Assembly: GCF_042650645.1 (NCBI RefSeq)
Contig: NZ_JBHSBI010000023.1
Location: 62,001-126,000, forward strand
Direction of reading: 5' to 3'
Source of the DNA: Nonomuraea purpurea
Lineage (GTDB): Bacteria > Actinomycetota > Actinomycetes > Streptosporangiales > Streptosporangiaceae
Length of the DNA: 64,000 bases
The notes beneath the pieces were generated by a model. That model saw only the letters and a program-made list of their open reading frames with translations, was not told the origin of the DNA and made no database searches. Below, in pieces: positions 46,103 through 55,086 of this stretch; position 1 is the first letter of the stretch, and every line of letters starts with the position of its first letter. Position numbers and translations under genes: made by a program.

Positions 46103-46984
46103 ATGGAAATTTCACACAGCCCGATCGAGCGGCTCAGAGCGCAGATCAGAGCGCTCTGGGACGAGCTGTCGCCGGCCGAACGGGCGGTGTGCCAATACCT
46201 GGTCTCCGCCTCGCCCGAACAGATCCTCTTCGCCAGCGCGCAGGAGCTGGGCGGCGCCACGGGCACCAGCAACGCGACCGTGGTGCGCACGATGCAGCGG
46301 CTCGGGTTCGGCGGCCTGCCGGGGTTGAAGCGGGCGCTGGCGGCCGAGTTCACCTCGGCCGTGGCCCCCGACGTCCGCCTGCGGCAGCGCATCAGCCACG
46401 TCGGCCAGGACCTGCCGGGCATCTGGGAGCGGGTCTTCGACGAGGCCCGCGAGCGGATCGAGCACTGCAGCAGGCTGCTTGACGCCGAGGCGTTCAAGAC
46501 GGCCGTCGAGCTGCTGGTCAACGCGCCTGGCGTGTTCGTCTACGGCGCGGGGGCCTCCGAGCCGGCCGCCCACCACCTGGCGCTCAAGCTCAACCGGCGC
46601 GGCCACCGGGCCCGCGCCGTCTCCGCGACCGGGTTCGCGCTCGCCGACGACCTGCTGTGGTTGTCGCACGGCGAGGCGCTGGTCATCTTCCAGCCGGCCC
46701 GCAGGCTCAAGGAGATCACCGTGCTGATCGACCGGGCGCACGCGGTGGGGGCGGGCATCGTGCTGATCTCCGACGAACTCGTCGGATCCTTCTCCGACCG
46801 CGTGAACGCGGTCCTCGCCGCCCCCCACACGCCCACGGGCATCACGGCCGAGCCTCTGACCGGCCTGATCGTGGCCGACGCTCTCCTGCTGGCGCTCGAC
46901 TCGCTCGACGAACCCCGTTCCGTCGAGAGCTCCCATCAGCTCAACGCCCTACGCGAGCAACTGCTCGGTCCCCGTTTCCGCTAG
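46103..46984 (+). CDS. RpiR/MurR-family regulator
   Basis: 293 residues from ATG 46103; ATG 46073 is an alternative. The N-terminal helix-turn-helix (about residues 45-70: SAQELGGATGTSNATVVRTM then QRLGFGGLPGLKRALA) is followed by a SIS sugar-isomerase-like domain (VFVYGAGASEPAAHHLALKL). SIS ligands are phosphosugars or amino-sugar phosphates. Divergent from the C45/ABC operon and its likely controller. Confidence 0.9.
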   Translation: MEISHSPIERLRAQIRALWDELSPAERAVCQYLVSASPEQILFASAQELGGATGTSNATVVRTMQRLGFGGLPGLKRALAAEFTSAVAPDVRLRQRISHVGQDLPGIWERVFDEARERIEHCSRLLDAEAFKTAVELLVNAPGVFVYGAGASEPAAHHLALKLNRRGHRARAVSATGFALADDLLWLSHGEALVIFQPARRLKEITVLIDRAHAVGAGIVLISDELVGSFSDRVNAVLAAPHTPTGITAEPLTGLIVADALLLALDSLDEPRSVESSHQLNALREQLLGPRFR

Positions 46985-47026
46985 CCTCACCCTCGTCACT
47001 CCCGCGTTTTCCCGGAAGGTGTAGTC

Positions 47027-47857
47027 GTGATCGGCTGGTTTGAAGCGGTGATTCTGGGCTTGGTCCAGGGACTAACAGAGTTCCTGCCGATCTCCTCCAG
47101 TGCCCACATCCGCGTGGTGTCCGCTTTCGCCGGCTGGCAGGACCCGGGGGCGGCGTTCACCGCCGTGATCCAGCTCGGCACGGAGCTGGCCGTGCTGATC
47201 TACTTCCGCCAGGAGATCTGGGAGATCATCTCCACCTGGACGCGCTCCCTGTTCAACAAGGAGCTGCGCGGCCACTGGGCCGCCCGCATGGGCTGGTACG
47301 TCATCGCCGGCACGCTGCCCATCGCCGTGCTCGGCCTGGCGCTGAAGGACCTGATCGAGAGTCCCTTCCGCGACCTGCGCCTGGTGGGCACGACGTTGAT
47401 CGTGTTCGCGCTCATCCTGTGGTTCGCCGACCACACCGCCCGCAACAAGCTCACACTTGAAAAGCACCTGAGCTTCCCCCACGCCATCGTGTACGGCTTC
47501 GCCCAGTCGCTCGCCCTGGTCCCGGGCGTCTCGCGCTCGGGCGGCACGGTCACCGCCGGCCTGCTGCTCGACTACCGCAGGGAAGACGCGGCCAAATACT
47601 CGTTCCTGCTGGCCATCCCGGCCGTCCTGGCGTCGGGCCTGTACGAGCTCAAGGACATCGGCGAGGGGCCGGCCCCCGCGTGGGGGCCCACGATCCTGGC
47701 CACGGTCATCTCGTTCATCGTCGGCTACGCGGCCGTGTCCTGGTTCCTGCGCTACATCAGCACCCACCGCTTCACGCTCTTCGTGATCTACCGGATCGTC
47801 CTCGGGCTGTTCGTCATCCTCGCGGTCACCGCGGGGTGGATTCCGGCGCAGGGCTGA
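47027..47857 (+). CDS. uppP: Undecaprenyl-diphosphatase
   Basis: 276 residues from GTG 47027 with GGAAGGTG upstream. BacA/UppP signatures: LGLVQGLTEFLPISSSAHIR (residues 10-29, active-site E and S) and PGVSRSGGTVTAGLLL (catalytic R). Eight hydrophobic segments. It recycles undecaprenyl pyrophosphate for cell-wall synthesis and gives intrinsic bacitracin tolerance in other bacteria. Its 3' end overlaps the convergent gene by 32 bp. Confidence 0.93.
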   Translation: MIGWFEAVILGLVQGLTEFLPISSSAHIRVVSAFAGWQDPGAAFTAVIQLGTELAVLIYFRQEIWEIISTWTRSLFNKELRGHWAARMGWYVIAGTLPIAVLGLALKDLIESPFRDLRLVGTTLIVFALILWFADHTARNKLTLEKHLSFPHAIVYGFAQSLALVPGVSRSGGTVTAGLLLDYRREDAAKYSFLLAIPAVLASGLYELKDIGEGPAPAWGPTILATVISFIVGYAAVSWFLRYISTHRFTLFVIYRIVLGLFVILAVTAGWIPAQG

Positions 47858-48512
47858 CGGCCCGGTAGTAGCCCGCCCACGCCGCGTCGCCCATGCGCAG
47901 GACCTTTCCCCCGGTCCAGCCCAGGGCGACGGCGGGGGCGGCCCACAACGGCACGGTCGCGGGCCCGTACGGCACCGCGAACGAGCCGAGATAGCCGGCC
48001 GTGACGAGCAGCGGCACCCACCACCCCACGAACCCTGCCCGCCACACGGCCGCCGTCAGCAGCGGCATGCCGGCCATGCCCAGGAACATCCACGGCATCT
48101 GGAACCCGAACACCACGCCGGGCAGGTTCAGCATCTCGTCGAGGACGCGCTGCGCCTCCTCCGGCGGATGGTGCTGCCCCAGCCACCACTCGATGGGGTC
48201 GATGAGCAGCAGCCCGGACAGTTGCACGAAGCCGAGCACGCTCATCGCCCCCGCGACGTGGCCAAGACGCGTGGCCCTGAGCCTGGTCAGATGCATCAGG
48301 CCGAGCGCGGCCACGGCCATGAGCATCCAGCTCCAGTGGTAGAGAACGGACTGGAGCTGGGCGAGCGCGGGGTTCGCGCCGAAGCTGACGGCCTCCCGCT
48401 CGTCGCCCCAGGTACCCGGGTCGACGACGACGGCGACGGCCTGAAGCAGCGGGGCCACGATGAGCAGCACACCCGCCGCGACGCGTCGGAAAGTCACCTG
48501 GTCGTTCAACAT
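47826..48512 (-). CDS. Multi-pass membrane protein, unknown
   Basis: 228 residues from ATG 48512 (MLNDQVTFRR). Six or so hydrophobic helices with short loops; PIEWWLGQHHPPEEAQRVLD is a polar loop. No family recognised. Its 3' end overlaps uppP on the opposite strand by 32 bp. Confidence 0.65.
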   Translation of the reverse strand: MLNDQVTFRRVAAGVLLIVAPLLQAVAVVVDPGTWGDEREAVSFGANPALAQLQSVLYHWSWMLMAVAALGLMHLTRLRATRLGHVAGAMSVLGFVQLSGLLLIDPIEWWLGQHHPPEEAQRVLDEMLNLPGVVFGFQMPWMFLGMAGMPLLTAAVWRAGFVGWWVPLLVTAGYLGSFAVPYGPATVPLWAAPAVALGWTGGKVLRMGDAAWAGYYRAVSPAPESTPR

Positions 48513-48578
48513 GCGGGCGACGGTAGGCGGCGGGGGCGGCGCACGTCGTCCGCCTGCGGGCCGACCGGGCATCCGCTT

Positions 48579-49838
48579 TCAGACGGAGACCCGCTCGGCG
48601 GTGACGTCGCGTCCCGCCCAGTTGAGCGCGATCTGCCCGCTCGCCAGGAAGTCCAGTTCGACCTCGCCCTTCATCCTGGCGAAGTAGCGCGTTTCTGACA
48701 TGGGCCGCAGTTCGGTTCTGGCGAGCCCGTGGACCTCAGCCATCAGCCGGTCGCCCACCCGCGTGATCTCCATCGTCGAGACGCGTCCCATGAACCGCAT
48801 GGTGTAGCGGCCGGCGAACCGGTCGAAGACGTCGGGGTCGACCGTGACGAAGACCCGCCGTTCCGGCCGCTCGTACGGCTCGCCGCGGGCGATCGCGGCC
48901 AGCGCCCGCTCGATCTCCGAGAAGGCGGCGTTCTCGATGTTCGACAGCACGCAGACGAAGAGGCCGTCGCGCGGGTACCAGGCCGAGACGCTGACGTACC
49001 CGATGGTCCCGCCCGAGCTCTCGATGCGGCCGTCGGCCATCGCGCAGCCGTAGCCGTGACCGTCCACGTGCGGCCCGAGCAGTTCGGCGAGAGAGTCCCC
49101 GCGCAGCAGGCGGGGCAGGCCGCGCTGCCAGCGGTGCAGGTCCTCGGCCGTCGAGTGCAGCGCTCCCGCGGCGTCCTGGTTGGAGTTGTCGACGTACGGG
49201 GTCCTGATGACCGTGCCGTCCACGGACATGTAGCCGTCCGCGCGCCCTTCGACGAGCCGGGTGCCATCGTCCAGGCCGCTGCGTTCCATGCCGAGCGGGG
49301 CGAACACGTTCTCCTGCAGGTACCGGGCGTAGCCGAGGCCGGACAGCCGCTCGATCACCTCGCCGAGCAGGACCCAGCCGGAGTTGCTGTAGCTCATGCG
49401 GGCGCCGGGCTCGAACAGCAGCGGACGGTCCTTGAAGCCGGCGATGAGCCGCTCCCTCGTGCGGGGCGTGCCCATGATGCGGGTGAAGCCGTCCGTGGTG
49501 ACGTAGTCGGGGATGCCGGAGGTGTTCGTGAGCAGGTGATGCAGCGTGATGTCGGCACCGCGAGGATAGCCGGGCAGGTGACGCCCGACGGGGTCACTCA
49601 CGTGGAGCAGCCCCCGCTCCTGGAGGCGCAGGATCGCGATCGCGGTGAACGTCTTGGTCTGCGAGCCGATCCTGAACACCGTCGCCGGGCCGTTGGGGAC
49701 GTCGTGCTCGTAGTTGGCGCACCCGTACGCCTTCTTGAACAGGACCCGGTCCCCGCGCGCGACCAACGCCGCGCCGCTGAACCTCCCCAGTTCTCGGTAC
49801 GCGCTCACCAGCGCGTCCATCCTGCGCCGCAGCAACAT
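48579..49838 (-). CDS. Serine hydrolase, class C beta-lactamase/DD-peptidase fold
   Basis: 419 residues with no signal peptide, unlike most secreted members. SxxK is SQTK (in RIGSQTKTFTAIAILRL, about residue 59), the second motif YSNSG (about 149), and the third motif SSGGTIGYV in place of KTG/HxG. A C-terminal beta-barrel domain of about 100 residues follows, as in esterase EstB or D-aminopeptidase-type relatives. Probably an esterase or peptidase rather than a drug-hydrolysing enzyme. Divergent from padR. Confidence 0.85.
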   Translation of the reverse strand: MLLRRRMDALVSAYRELGRFSGAALVARGDRVLFKKAYGCANYEHDVPNGPATVFRIGSQTKTFTAIAILRLQERGLLHVSDPVGRHLPGYPRGADITLHHLLTNTSGIPDYVTTDGFTRIMGTPRTRERLIAGFKDRPLLFEPGARMSYSNSGWVLLGEVIERLSGLGYARYLQENVFAPLGMERSGLDDGTRLVEGRADGYMSVDGTVIRTPYVDNSNQDAAGALHSTAEDLHRWQRGLPRLLRGDSLAELLGPHVDGHGYGCAMADGRIESSGGTIGYVSVSAWYPRDGLFVCVLSNIENAAFSEIERALAAIARGEPYERPERRVFVTVDPDVFDRFAGRYTMRFMGRVSTMEITRVGDRLMAEVHGLARTELRPMSETRYFARMKGEVELDFLASGQIALNWAGRDVTAERVSV

Positions 49839-49849
49839 TCCGATCCTCC

Positions 49850-49912
49850 AGTTTGAGTATTCAAGTTTGAGTATCAGAGCATGGGCCCGCTGATATGGTC
49901 AAGCTTGACCAT
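49850..49912. promoter_or_regulatory. PadR operator region: direct repeat plus 18-bp palindrome
   Basis: A direct repeat AGTTTGAGTATTC/AAGTTTGAGTATC spans about 49850-49875 and a perfect palindrome ATGGTCAAGCTTGACCAT spans 49895-49912, 17 nt before the padR start. Palindromes with ATG..CAT ends are typical PadR targets. The region controls both the serine hydrolase and padR if this is right. Confidence 0.6.
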
Positions 49913-49928
49913 CCGATGGAGGTGTTGA

Positions 49929-50468
49929 GTGTCGGCGACCCGGCTGCTCGTCCTGGGGCTGCTCCATGAGGGCCCCAGGCACGGCTACGAGATCAATCAG
50001 CTCGTGACGGCCGGAGCGCTCGAACAGTGGACCGACGTCAAGCCGGGGTCGATCTACCACGCGCTGGCCAAGCTGGAGGCCGAGGGGCTGGCGGAGACGC
50101 GGGCGGAGGAGCGTACGGGCGACCGGCTGCGGCGCGTCTACGCCATCACGCCCGAGGGCCGCCGCACCCTACGCGACCTGCTCCGCAAGGCCCTGGCGGG
50201 GCCTCCGCACTCGACGCGGTCCGACTTCGCGCTCGCACTGCGCTGGCACCCGCTGCTGGCGCAGGACGAGGCCGGCAACCTGCTGGTGGCCTCGGCGCGG
50301 GCCGTGGAGGCGCAGCGGGCGGCGGTGGCCGCCGGACGCGAGGCGAAGGCCGGACTGTCGCCGCTGGCCGACGCCCTCCTTGAGAACGCCCAGGCCCATC
50401 TGGCCGCCGACGCGAAGCTCCTGGAGGACGTCCAGCGACTGCTGGGCGTTCAGAAGGAGCGGGGGTAG
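49929..50468 (+). CDS. PadR-family transcriptional regulator
   Basis: 179 residues from GTG 49929 with GGAGG upstream. The PadR winged helix is clear: LVLGLLHEGPRHGYEINQLV at residues 7-26 and VKPGSIYHALAKLEAEGLAE with the conserved wing. The helical C-terminal half is the dimerisation part (PadR subfamily 1). Divergent from the serine hydrolase. Overlaps the next convergent gene by 19 bp. Confidence 0.92.
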   Translation: MSATRLLVLGLLHEGPRHGYEINQLVTAGALEQWTDVKPGSIYHALAKLEAEGLAETRAEERTGDRLRRVYAITPEGRRTLRDLLRKALAGPPHSTRSDFALALRWHPLLAQDEAGNLLVASARAVEAQRAAVAAGREAKAGLSPLADALLENAQAHLAADAKLLEDVQRLLGVQKERG

Positions 50469-50926
50469 CGGCTGCAGAGGGCGAAGATGACGGCGAAGAG
50501 GGCCCAGGCGGTGACGTAGGCGACGGGGTAGGCCCAGGTGTCCCCGATGACGTCGGCCAGGGCCGTGCGGCCCTCGACGTACATCGCCAGCCCCACGACC
50601 GCGCCCGGGATCGCGCCCCACCAGCGCTTCCACCAGACCTCGTTGCCGACCACCTCGAACACGACGAAGGCGATCGGGCCGAAGAGGAGGAACTTGAGGC
50701 CCGGAGGGTCGGACATGAGCGCGGCCAGCACCATGACGGCCGCCGCCGAGGCCACGGTCAGAAGGACGATGGTGCCGAAGGGGGCGGGCTCGTTGCGCGG
50801 GTCGTCGTCGGCCGCCAGGCCGTCCTGCGCACCGCCGGGCGCTGGCGGACCGTCACCACGAGGCCCAAACGGCTCCTCGCCGGGCGCGGGCGTGCGGTCG
50901 TCGCGGGGGTCGCTCTCGTCGGGCAC
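50450..50926 (-). CDS. Small membrane protein with acidic leader
   Basis: 158 residues. The first 50 are proline- and acid-rich, then four hydrophobic helices (FGTIVLLTVASAAAVMVLAA, then a pair around the WWKRWWG turn, then a C-terminal helix). No family recognised. Its 3' end overlaps padR on the other strand. Confidence 0.6.
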   Translation of the reverse strand: MPDESDPRDDRTPAPGEEPFGPRGDGPPAPGGAQDGLAADDDPRNEPAPFGTIVLLTVASAAAVMVLAALMSDPPGLKFLLFGPIAFVVFEVVGNEVWWKRWWGAIPGAVVGLAMYVEGRTALADVIGDTWAYPVAYVTAWALFAVIFALCSRYPRSF

Positions 50927-51017
50927 AGCCGTAATTCTGGCGGACGCGGAGGCCCGGCGAGCACGCGAGCGCTGCCGGACCCATGAACCCCTCCGGAGAC
51001 GACGACCGGCCGGGAGG

Positions 51018-52172
51018 CTAGCTGACGGCGACGCTTTCTCTCTCCGTGGCCGGGGTCGTCCGGCTTCGGTAGGTCGCCAGTGTGAACAGCAGGGCCGCCA
51101 GCCCCATCGCCGTGGCCAGCGTGATCACGCCCGCCCTGCCGTACCAGTCGAGCGCCGCACCCCCGGCCAGCCCCGCCACGAACAGTCCCAGGTACTGCGC
51201 GGACGACAGCAGCCCCAGCCCGATCGGCACGTTGTCCGGCACCGCGGCCACGGTCCTGAACTGCTGCGCCGGCGCCACGAGCCAGCCGATCGCGCCCCAG
51301 AAGAACGCCCACACCAGTGCGACGGGCAGTGCCAGGTTCGCGACGGGGATGAGGGCGAGGAACACCGTGGACACGGCCAGCCCGATGAGGATCATCCGGC
51401 GCGGCCCGTACGCGTCCGTGAGCCGCCCGCCGAGCTGGTTGCCGACGACGCCGCCGATCCCCCACGCCCACAGCACCGCGGTCAGCGGCAGGTCGAACAG
51501 CGACCCGATGTAGGTGTAGGCGCTGAACCCCGACGCGAAGACGAGCAGCTGCGTCACCAGCACCGCCAGCACCCTGCGGTCGCCGAGCGGCGCGAACCGT
51601 TCACGCAGCCGTCCCGACACCGTCACCCTGACCTCGGGCACCAGGGCCGCGACCCCGGCGAACCCGATCACCCCCAGCCCCGTCACCATCCAGAGCGTGG
51701 CGCGCCAGCCGGCAGCCCCGCCCAGCAGCGTTCCCAGTGGCACGCCGATCGCGGACGAGACGCTCAGCCCGCCCATCACCAGGGCCAGCGCCCGCCCGCG
51801 CCGTTCCGGGGTGGTCAGCGCGTTCGCGACGCCGGACGCGGTCGGGGTGAACATCGCAGCCCCTGCCGCCGCGATCACGCGGGTCGCCAGGACCAGCGGG
51901 TACGTCGGGGCGAGCGCGGTCAACACGTTCCCTGCCACGAACACGCCCATGGCCAGCAGCAGCAGCTGCCTGCGCGACAGGCGGGCGGTGAGGGCGGCCA
52001 GCAGGGGCGACAACACCGCGTACGACAGCGCGAACACCGTCATCAGCTGCCCGGCCGCCGACTGGGAGACTCCCAGGTCCGCGGAGATGGGCGGTAACAG
52101 GCCGGCGGTCACGAACATGCCCGTGCCTATGGCGAAATTTCCAACAGCGAGGGGATACAGCCGCGAACTCAT
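51018..52172 (-). CDS. MFS drug/metabolite efflux transporter
   Basis: 384 residues from ATG 52172. Twelve helices, with MFS motif variants GLLPPISADLGVSQSAAGQL, LTARLSRRQLLLLAMGVFVAG and the antiporter motif-like GLSVSSAIGVPLGTLLG. Similar to the AraJ/YdhP-type DHA1 group. Divergent from an ArsR-type regulator 80 bp away, which probably represses it. Confidence 0.9.
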   Translation of the reverse strand: MSSRLYPLAVGNFAIGTGMFVTAGLLPPISADLGVSQSAAGQLMTVFALSYAVLSPLLAALTARLSRRQLLLLAMGVFVAGNVLTALAPTYPLVLATRVIAAAGAAMFTPTASGVANALTTPERRGRALALVMGGLSVSSAIGVPLGTLLGGAAGWRATLWMVTGLGVIGFAGVAALVPEVRVTVSGRLRERFAPLGDRRVLAVLVTQLLVFASGFSAYTYIGSLFDLPLTAVLWAWGIGGVVGNQLGGRLTDAYGPRRMILIGLAVSTVFLALIPVANLALPVALVWAFFWGAIGWLVAPAQQFRTVAAVPDNVPIGLGLLSSAQYLGLFVAGLAGGAALDWYGRAGVITLATAMGLAALLFTLATYRSRTTPATERESVAVS

Positions 52173-52202
52173 CAGGCCTCCGGCAAAAGTTGGACGCAAA
52201 TC

Positions 52203-52236
52203 AAACTGTCGTATAGTTGGATAATTGTCAAACCAT
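52203..52236. promoter_or_regulatory. AT-rich divergent promoter with imperfect inverted repeats
   Basis: The 80-bp gap between the MFS and ArsR genes is AT-rich and includes AAACTGTCGTATAGTT, an imperfect inverted repeat of the kind ArsR proteins bind, followed by ATAATTGTCAAAC. Promoters for both directions should lie here. Inferred from layout. Confidence 0.4.
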
Positions 52237-52252
52237 AGGACGGAGGTAGGGT

Positions 52253-52594
52253 GTGACCATGCGCCTTCTACCGCACCCGGCGACGGAGGACATCGAGCTC
52301 ACGGAGGTCCTGCGGGCGCTGTCCGATCCCGTACGCCTGGAGATCGTCGTCCGCCTGTCCATCGCGGGCGAGATGACGTGCGCCAACGCGGGCGACGACC
52401 TCGGGGTGCACAAGTCGACGGCCTCCCACCACTACCGGACGCTGCGCGAGGCGGGCGTGGTGCTCACCAAGCAGGAGGGCAGGAACAAGTACATGAGCCT
52501 GCGCCGCGCCGACCTGGAGGCCCGCTTCCCCGGCCTGCTCGACTCGGTCCTGTCCGCCACGCATCCCCGCCTCGCCGCCCCGGCCCATCCCTGA
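52253..52594 (+). CDS. ArsR-family winged-helix regulator
   Basis: 113 residues from GTG 52253 (ATG 52259 also possible), with GGAGG upstream. Winged helix: LTEVLRALSDPVRLEIVVRL, then GDDLGVHKSTASHHYRTL as the recognition helix. No CxC metal-binding motif is present, so the signal is probably an organic compound or redox change. Likely repressor of the divergent MFS pump. Confidence 0.9.
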   Translation: MTMRLLPHPATEDIELTEVLRALSDPVRLEIVVRLSIAGEMTCANAGDDLGVHKSTASHHYRTLREAGVVLTKQEGRNKYMSLRRADLEARFPGLLDSVLSATHPRLAAPAHP

Positions 52595-52619
52595 CGCCGC
52601 CCGACGACGCGCACGCCCC

Positions 52620-55043
52620 ATGACGACGCTGCCCATCCACCACGTCCTGCCCGAGCTGCTCGGCGTGCTCGACCGCCACGGCACGGCGGTGCTGACGGCC
52701 CCTCCCGGCACCGGCAAGACCACGGTCGTGCCGTTGGCGCTGGCGAGGACGGGCCTGCGGGTGCTGGTGGCCGAGCCGCGGCGGCTGGCCGTACGCGCGG
52801 CGGCCAGGCGCATGGGCGTGAGCTACACCATCCGCGGCGAACGCCACGTGGGCGCGAACCCCATGGTCGAGGTCGTCACGACGGGCGTGCTGCTCCAGCG
52901 CCTCCAGCGGGACCAGGAGCTGGCCGGCGTCGACGCGGTCATGCTCGACGAGTGCCACGAGCGCCACCTGGACGCGGACACGGCGCTGGCGTTCCTCCTG
53001 GACGTACGCGACACCCTCCGCCCCGACCTGCGCCTGCTCGCCACGTCCGCCACCGCCGACGCCGAGCCGTGGTCCCGGCTGCTCGGCGGCCCCGTCGTGG
53101 CGGCGACCGGCGCCACGCACCCCGTGGAGACGGTGTGGTCGCCGCCGCCGCGCCCGATGGCCCCGCCGCACGGTCTGCGCGTCGATCCCGCGTTCCTGTC
53201 GCACGTGGCCTCGGTCGTCCGCAGGGCGCTGGCAGAACGGGACGGCGACGTGCTGTGCTTCCTGCCGGGCGTGGGCGAGATCGCGAAGGTCGCCGGGCTG
53301 CTCGGCGACGTGGACGTCCTGCAGGTGCACGGGCAGGCCCCCGCCCACGTCCAGGACGCGGTCCTGTCGCCAGGCGAGTCGCGCAGGGTGGTGCTGGCCA
53401 CGTCGGTCGCCGAGTCCAGCCTGACTGTCCCGGGAGTGCGGGTGGTGGTGGACTCGGGCCTGGCCCGCGAGCCGCGTACGGATCACGCCCGCGGCCTCGG
53501 CTCCCTCACCACGGTCAGGGTGTCGCGGGCCTCGGCGGACCAGCGGGCGGGGCGGGCGGGACGGGAGGCGCCCGGCACGGTGTACCGCTGCTGGACGGCG
53601 GCCGACCACGAGCGCCTGGCCGAGCACTCACGTCCGGAGATCGCGTTGGCGGACCTGACGGGGTTCGCGTTGCAGGCGGCCTGCTGGGGCGTGCCCGACG
53701 CCTCGGGCCTGGCCCTGCTCGACCCGCCGCCACCGGCCGCGATGTCCGCCGCGACCCGCACGCTGAAGTCCCTCGGCGCCTTCGAAGACCCCCACGTCAC
53801 CGAGCGCGGGCGGCGGATGGCGCTGGCCGGTGTCCATCCCCGGCTGGCCAGGGCCCTGCTGGACCTCGGCCCACGGGCCGCGGAAGTGGTGGCCCTGCTG
53901 TCGGAGCAGCTCCCGCGCGACGCCGCCGACGACCTGGTTGAGGTCTGGCGCACGGCCCGCCGCGGCGGCACCGGCTTCGCCACCCGCTGGCGCCAGGAGA
54001 CCAACCGCCTGCGCGCGACGAGCAAATCCACCGACCCGCAACCGCCGACAGAGACGCGCGGATCACGGACACCCGACAACGCCCTGGCGGGCGGGTCGCG
54101 GTTGCCGGATGACGCCCTGGCCGGGTTGGCCGTGGCGTTGGCGTTTCCCGAGCGGGTGGCGCGCCGTCGCGGCGGCGGCTACCTCATGGCGTCCGGCACC
54201 CAGGCCCAGCTCCCGGAGGGCTCCAAGCTGCGCACGGCGGAATGGCTGGCCATCGCGGTCGCCGACAGGCCCACGGGCGCGCCCTCGGCCCGCATCAGGC
54301 AGGCCGTCGTCATCGACGAGCAGACCGCCAGAACGGCCGTCCTGGCCACCACCGAGGACGAGGTCGCCTGGCGGGTCCCGCCGGGCGAGCGCCGCGGCGA
54401 CGTCTCGGCCCGCAGGGTCGAGCGCCTGGGCGCGATCGAGCTGTCGGCCAGGCCGCTCAAGGACGCCGACGTCCGCGAGGCGATCCTGTACGGCCTGCGC
54501 ACCGAAGACCTCCTGACCTGGACGAAACCGGCAAAAGACCTCCGAGCCCGCCTGGCGTTCTGCCATCGCGCGATCGGCGACCCGTGGCCCTCGATGGACG
54601 CCCTCGTCGACCTGGCCGACCAGTGGCTGGAGCCCGAACTGTCCAGGGCGCGCCGCCGCGCCGACCTGGAGCGCATCGACGTGGCCTCCGCCCTCAAACG
54701 CCTGATCCCGTGGAGCGAACGCCTCGACGTCACGGCCCCGGAACGCCTCGAAGTGCCCAGCGGCTCCCACATCCGCCTGGACTATTCAAAGGACCAGCCG
54801 GTGCTCGCGGTGAAGCTGCAGGAGTTGTTCGGCTGGGAGGAGACCCCGCGGATCGCCGGCGTGCCCGTGCTGGTGCATCTGCTCTCCCCCGCGGGCCGCC
54901 CGGTGGCCGTCACCGCGGACCTGGCCTCGTTCTGGCGCGACGGTTACCGCTCCGTACGCGCCGAGCTCCGCGGCCGCTACCCCAAGCACCCGTGGCCGGA
55001 GGACCCGCTCACCGCCGTGCCCACCCGCCGGGTGAAGAGATGA
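52620..55043 (+). CDS. hrpB: ATP-dependent helicase HrpB
   Basis: 807 residues, the usual HrpB size. Walker A TAPPGTGKTT (residues 25-34), DEAH-type motif II LDECHE, motif III TSATA, motif V ATSVAESSLTVPGVRVVVD, motif VI ADQRAGRAGR, and the HrpB-specific C-terminal domain (LPEGSKL..., PKHPWPEDPL at the end). The biological substrate of HrpB is not well established. It lies 25 nt after the ArsR stop and may be co-transcribed. Confidence 0.93.
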   Translation: MTTLPIHHVLPELLGVLDRHGTAVLTAPPGTGKTTVVPLALARTGLRVLVAEPRRLAVRAAARRMGVSYTIRGERHVGANPMVEVVTTGVLLQRLQRDQELAGVDAVMLDECHERHLDADTALAFLLDVRDTLRPDLRLLATSATADAEPWSRLLGGPVVAATGATHPVETVWSPPPRPMAPPHGLRVDPAFLSHVASVVRRALAERDGDVLCFLPGVGEIAKVAGLLGDVDVLQVHGQAPAHVQDAVLSPGESRRVVLATSVAESSLTVPGVRVVVDSGLAREPRTDHARGLGSLTTVRVSRASADQRAGRAGREAPGTVYRCWTAADHERLAEHSRPEIALADLTGFALQAACWGVPDASGLALLDPPPPAAMSAATRTLKSLGAFEDPHVTERGRRMALAGVHPRLARALLDLGPRAAEVVALLSEQLPRDAADDLVEVWRTARRGGTGFATRWRQETNRLRATSKSTDPQPPTETRGSRTPDNALAGGSRLPDDALAGLAVALAFPERVARRRGGGYLMASGTQAQLPEGSKLRTAEWLAIAVADRPTGAPSARIRQAVVIDEQTARTAVLATTEDEVAWRVPPGERRGDVSARRVERLGAIELSARPLKDADVREAILYGLRTEDLLTWTKPAKDLRARLAFCHRAIGDPWPSMDALVDLADQWLEPELSRARRRADLERIDVASALKRLIPWSERLDVTAPERLEVPSGSHIRLDYSKDQPVLAVKLQELFGWEETPRIAGVPVLVHLLSPAGRPVAVTADLASFWRDGYRSVRAELRGRYPKHPWPEDPLTAVPTRRVKR

Positions 55044-55086
55044 GATCGTCCTCGCAACGAAGAGTGAAAACCTGCACACTCTAGAC

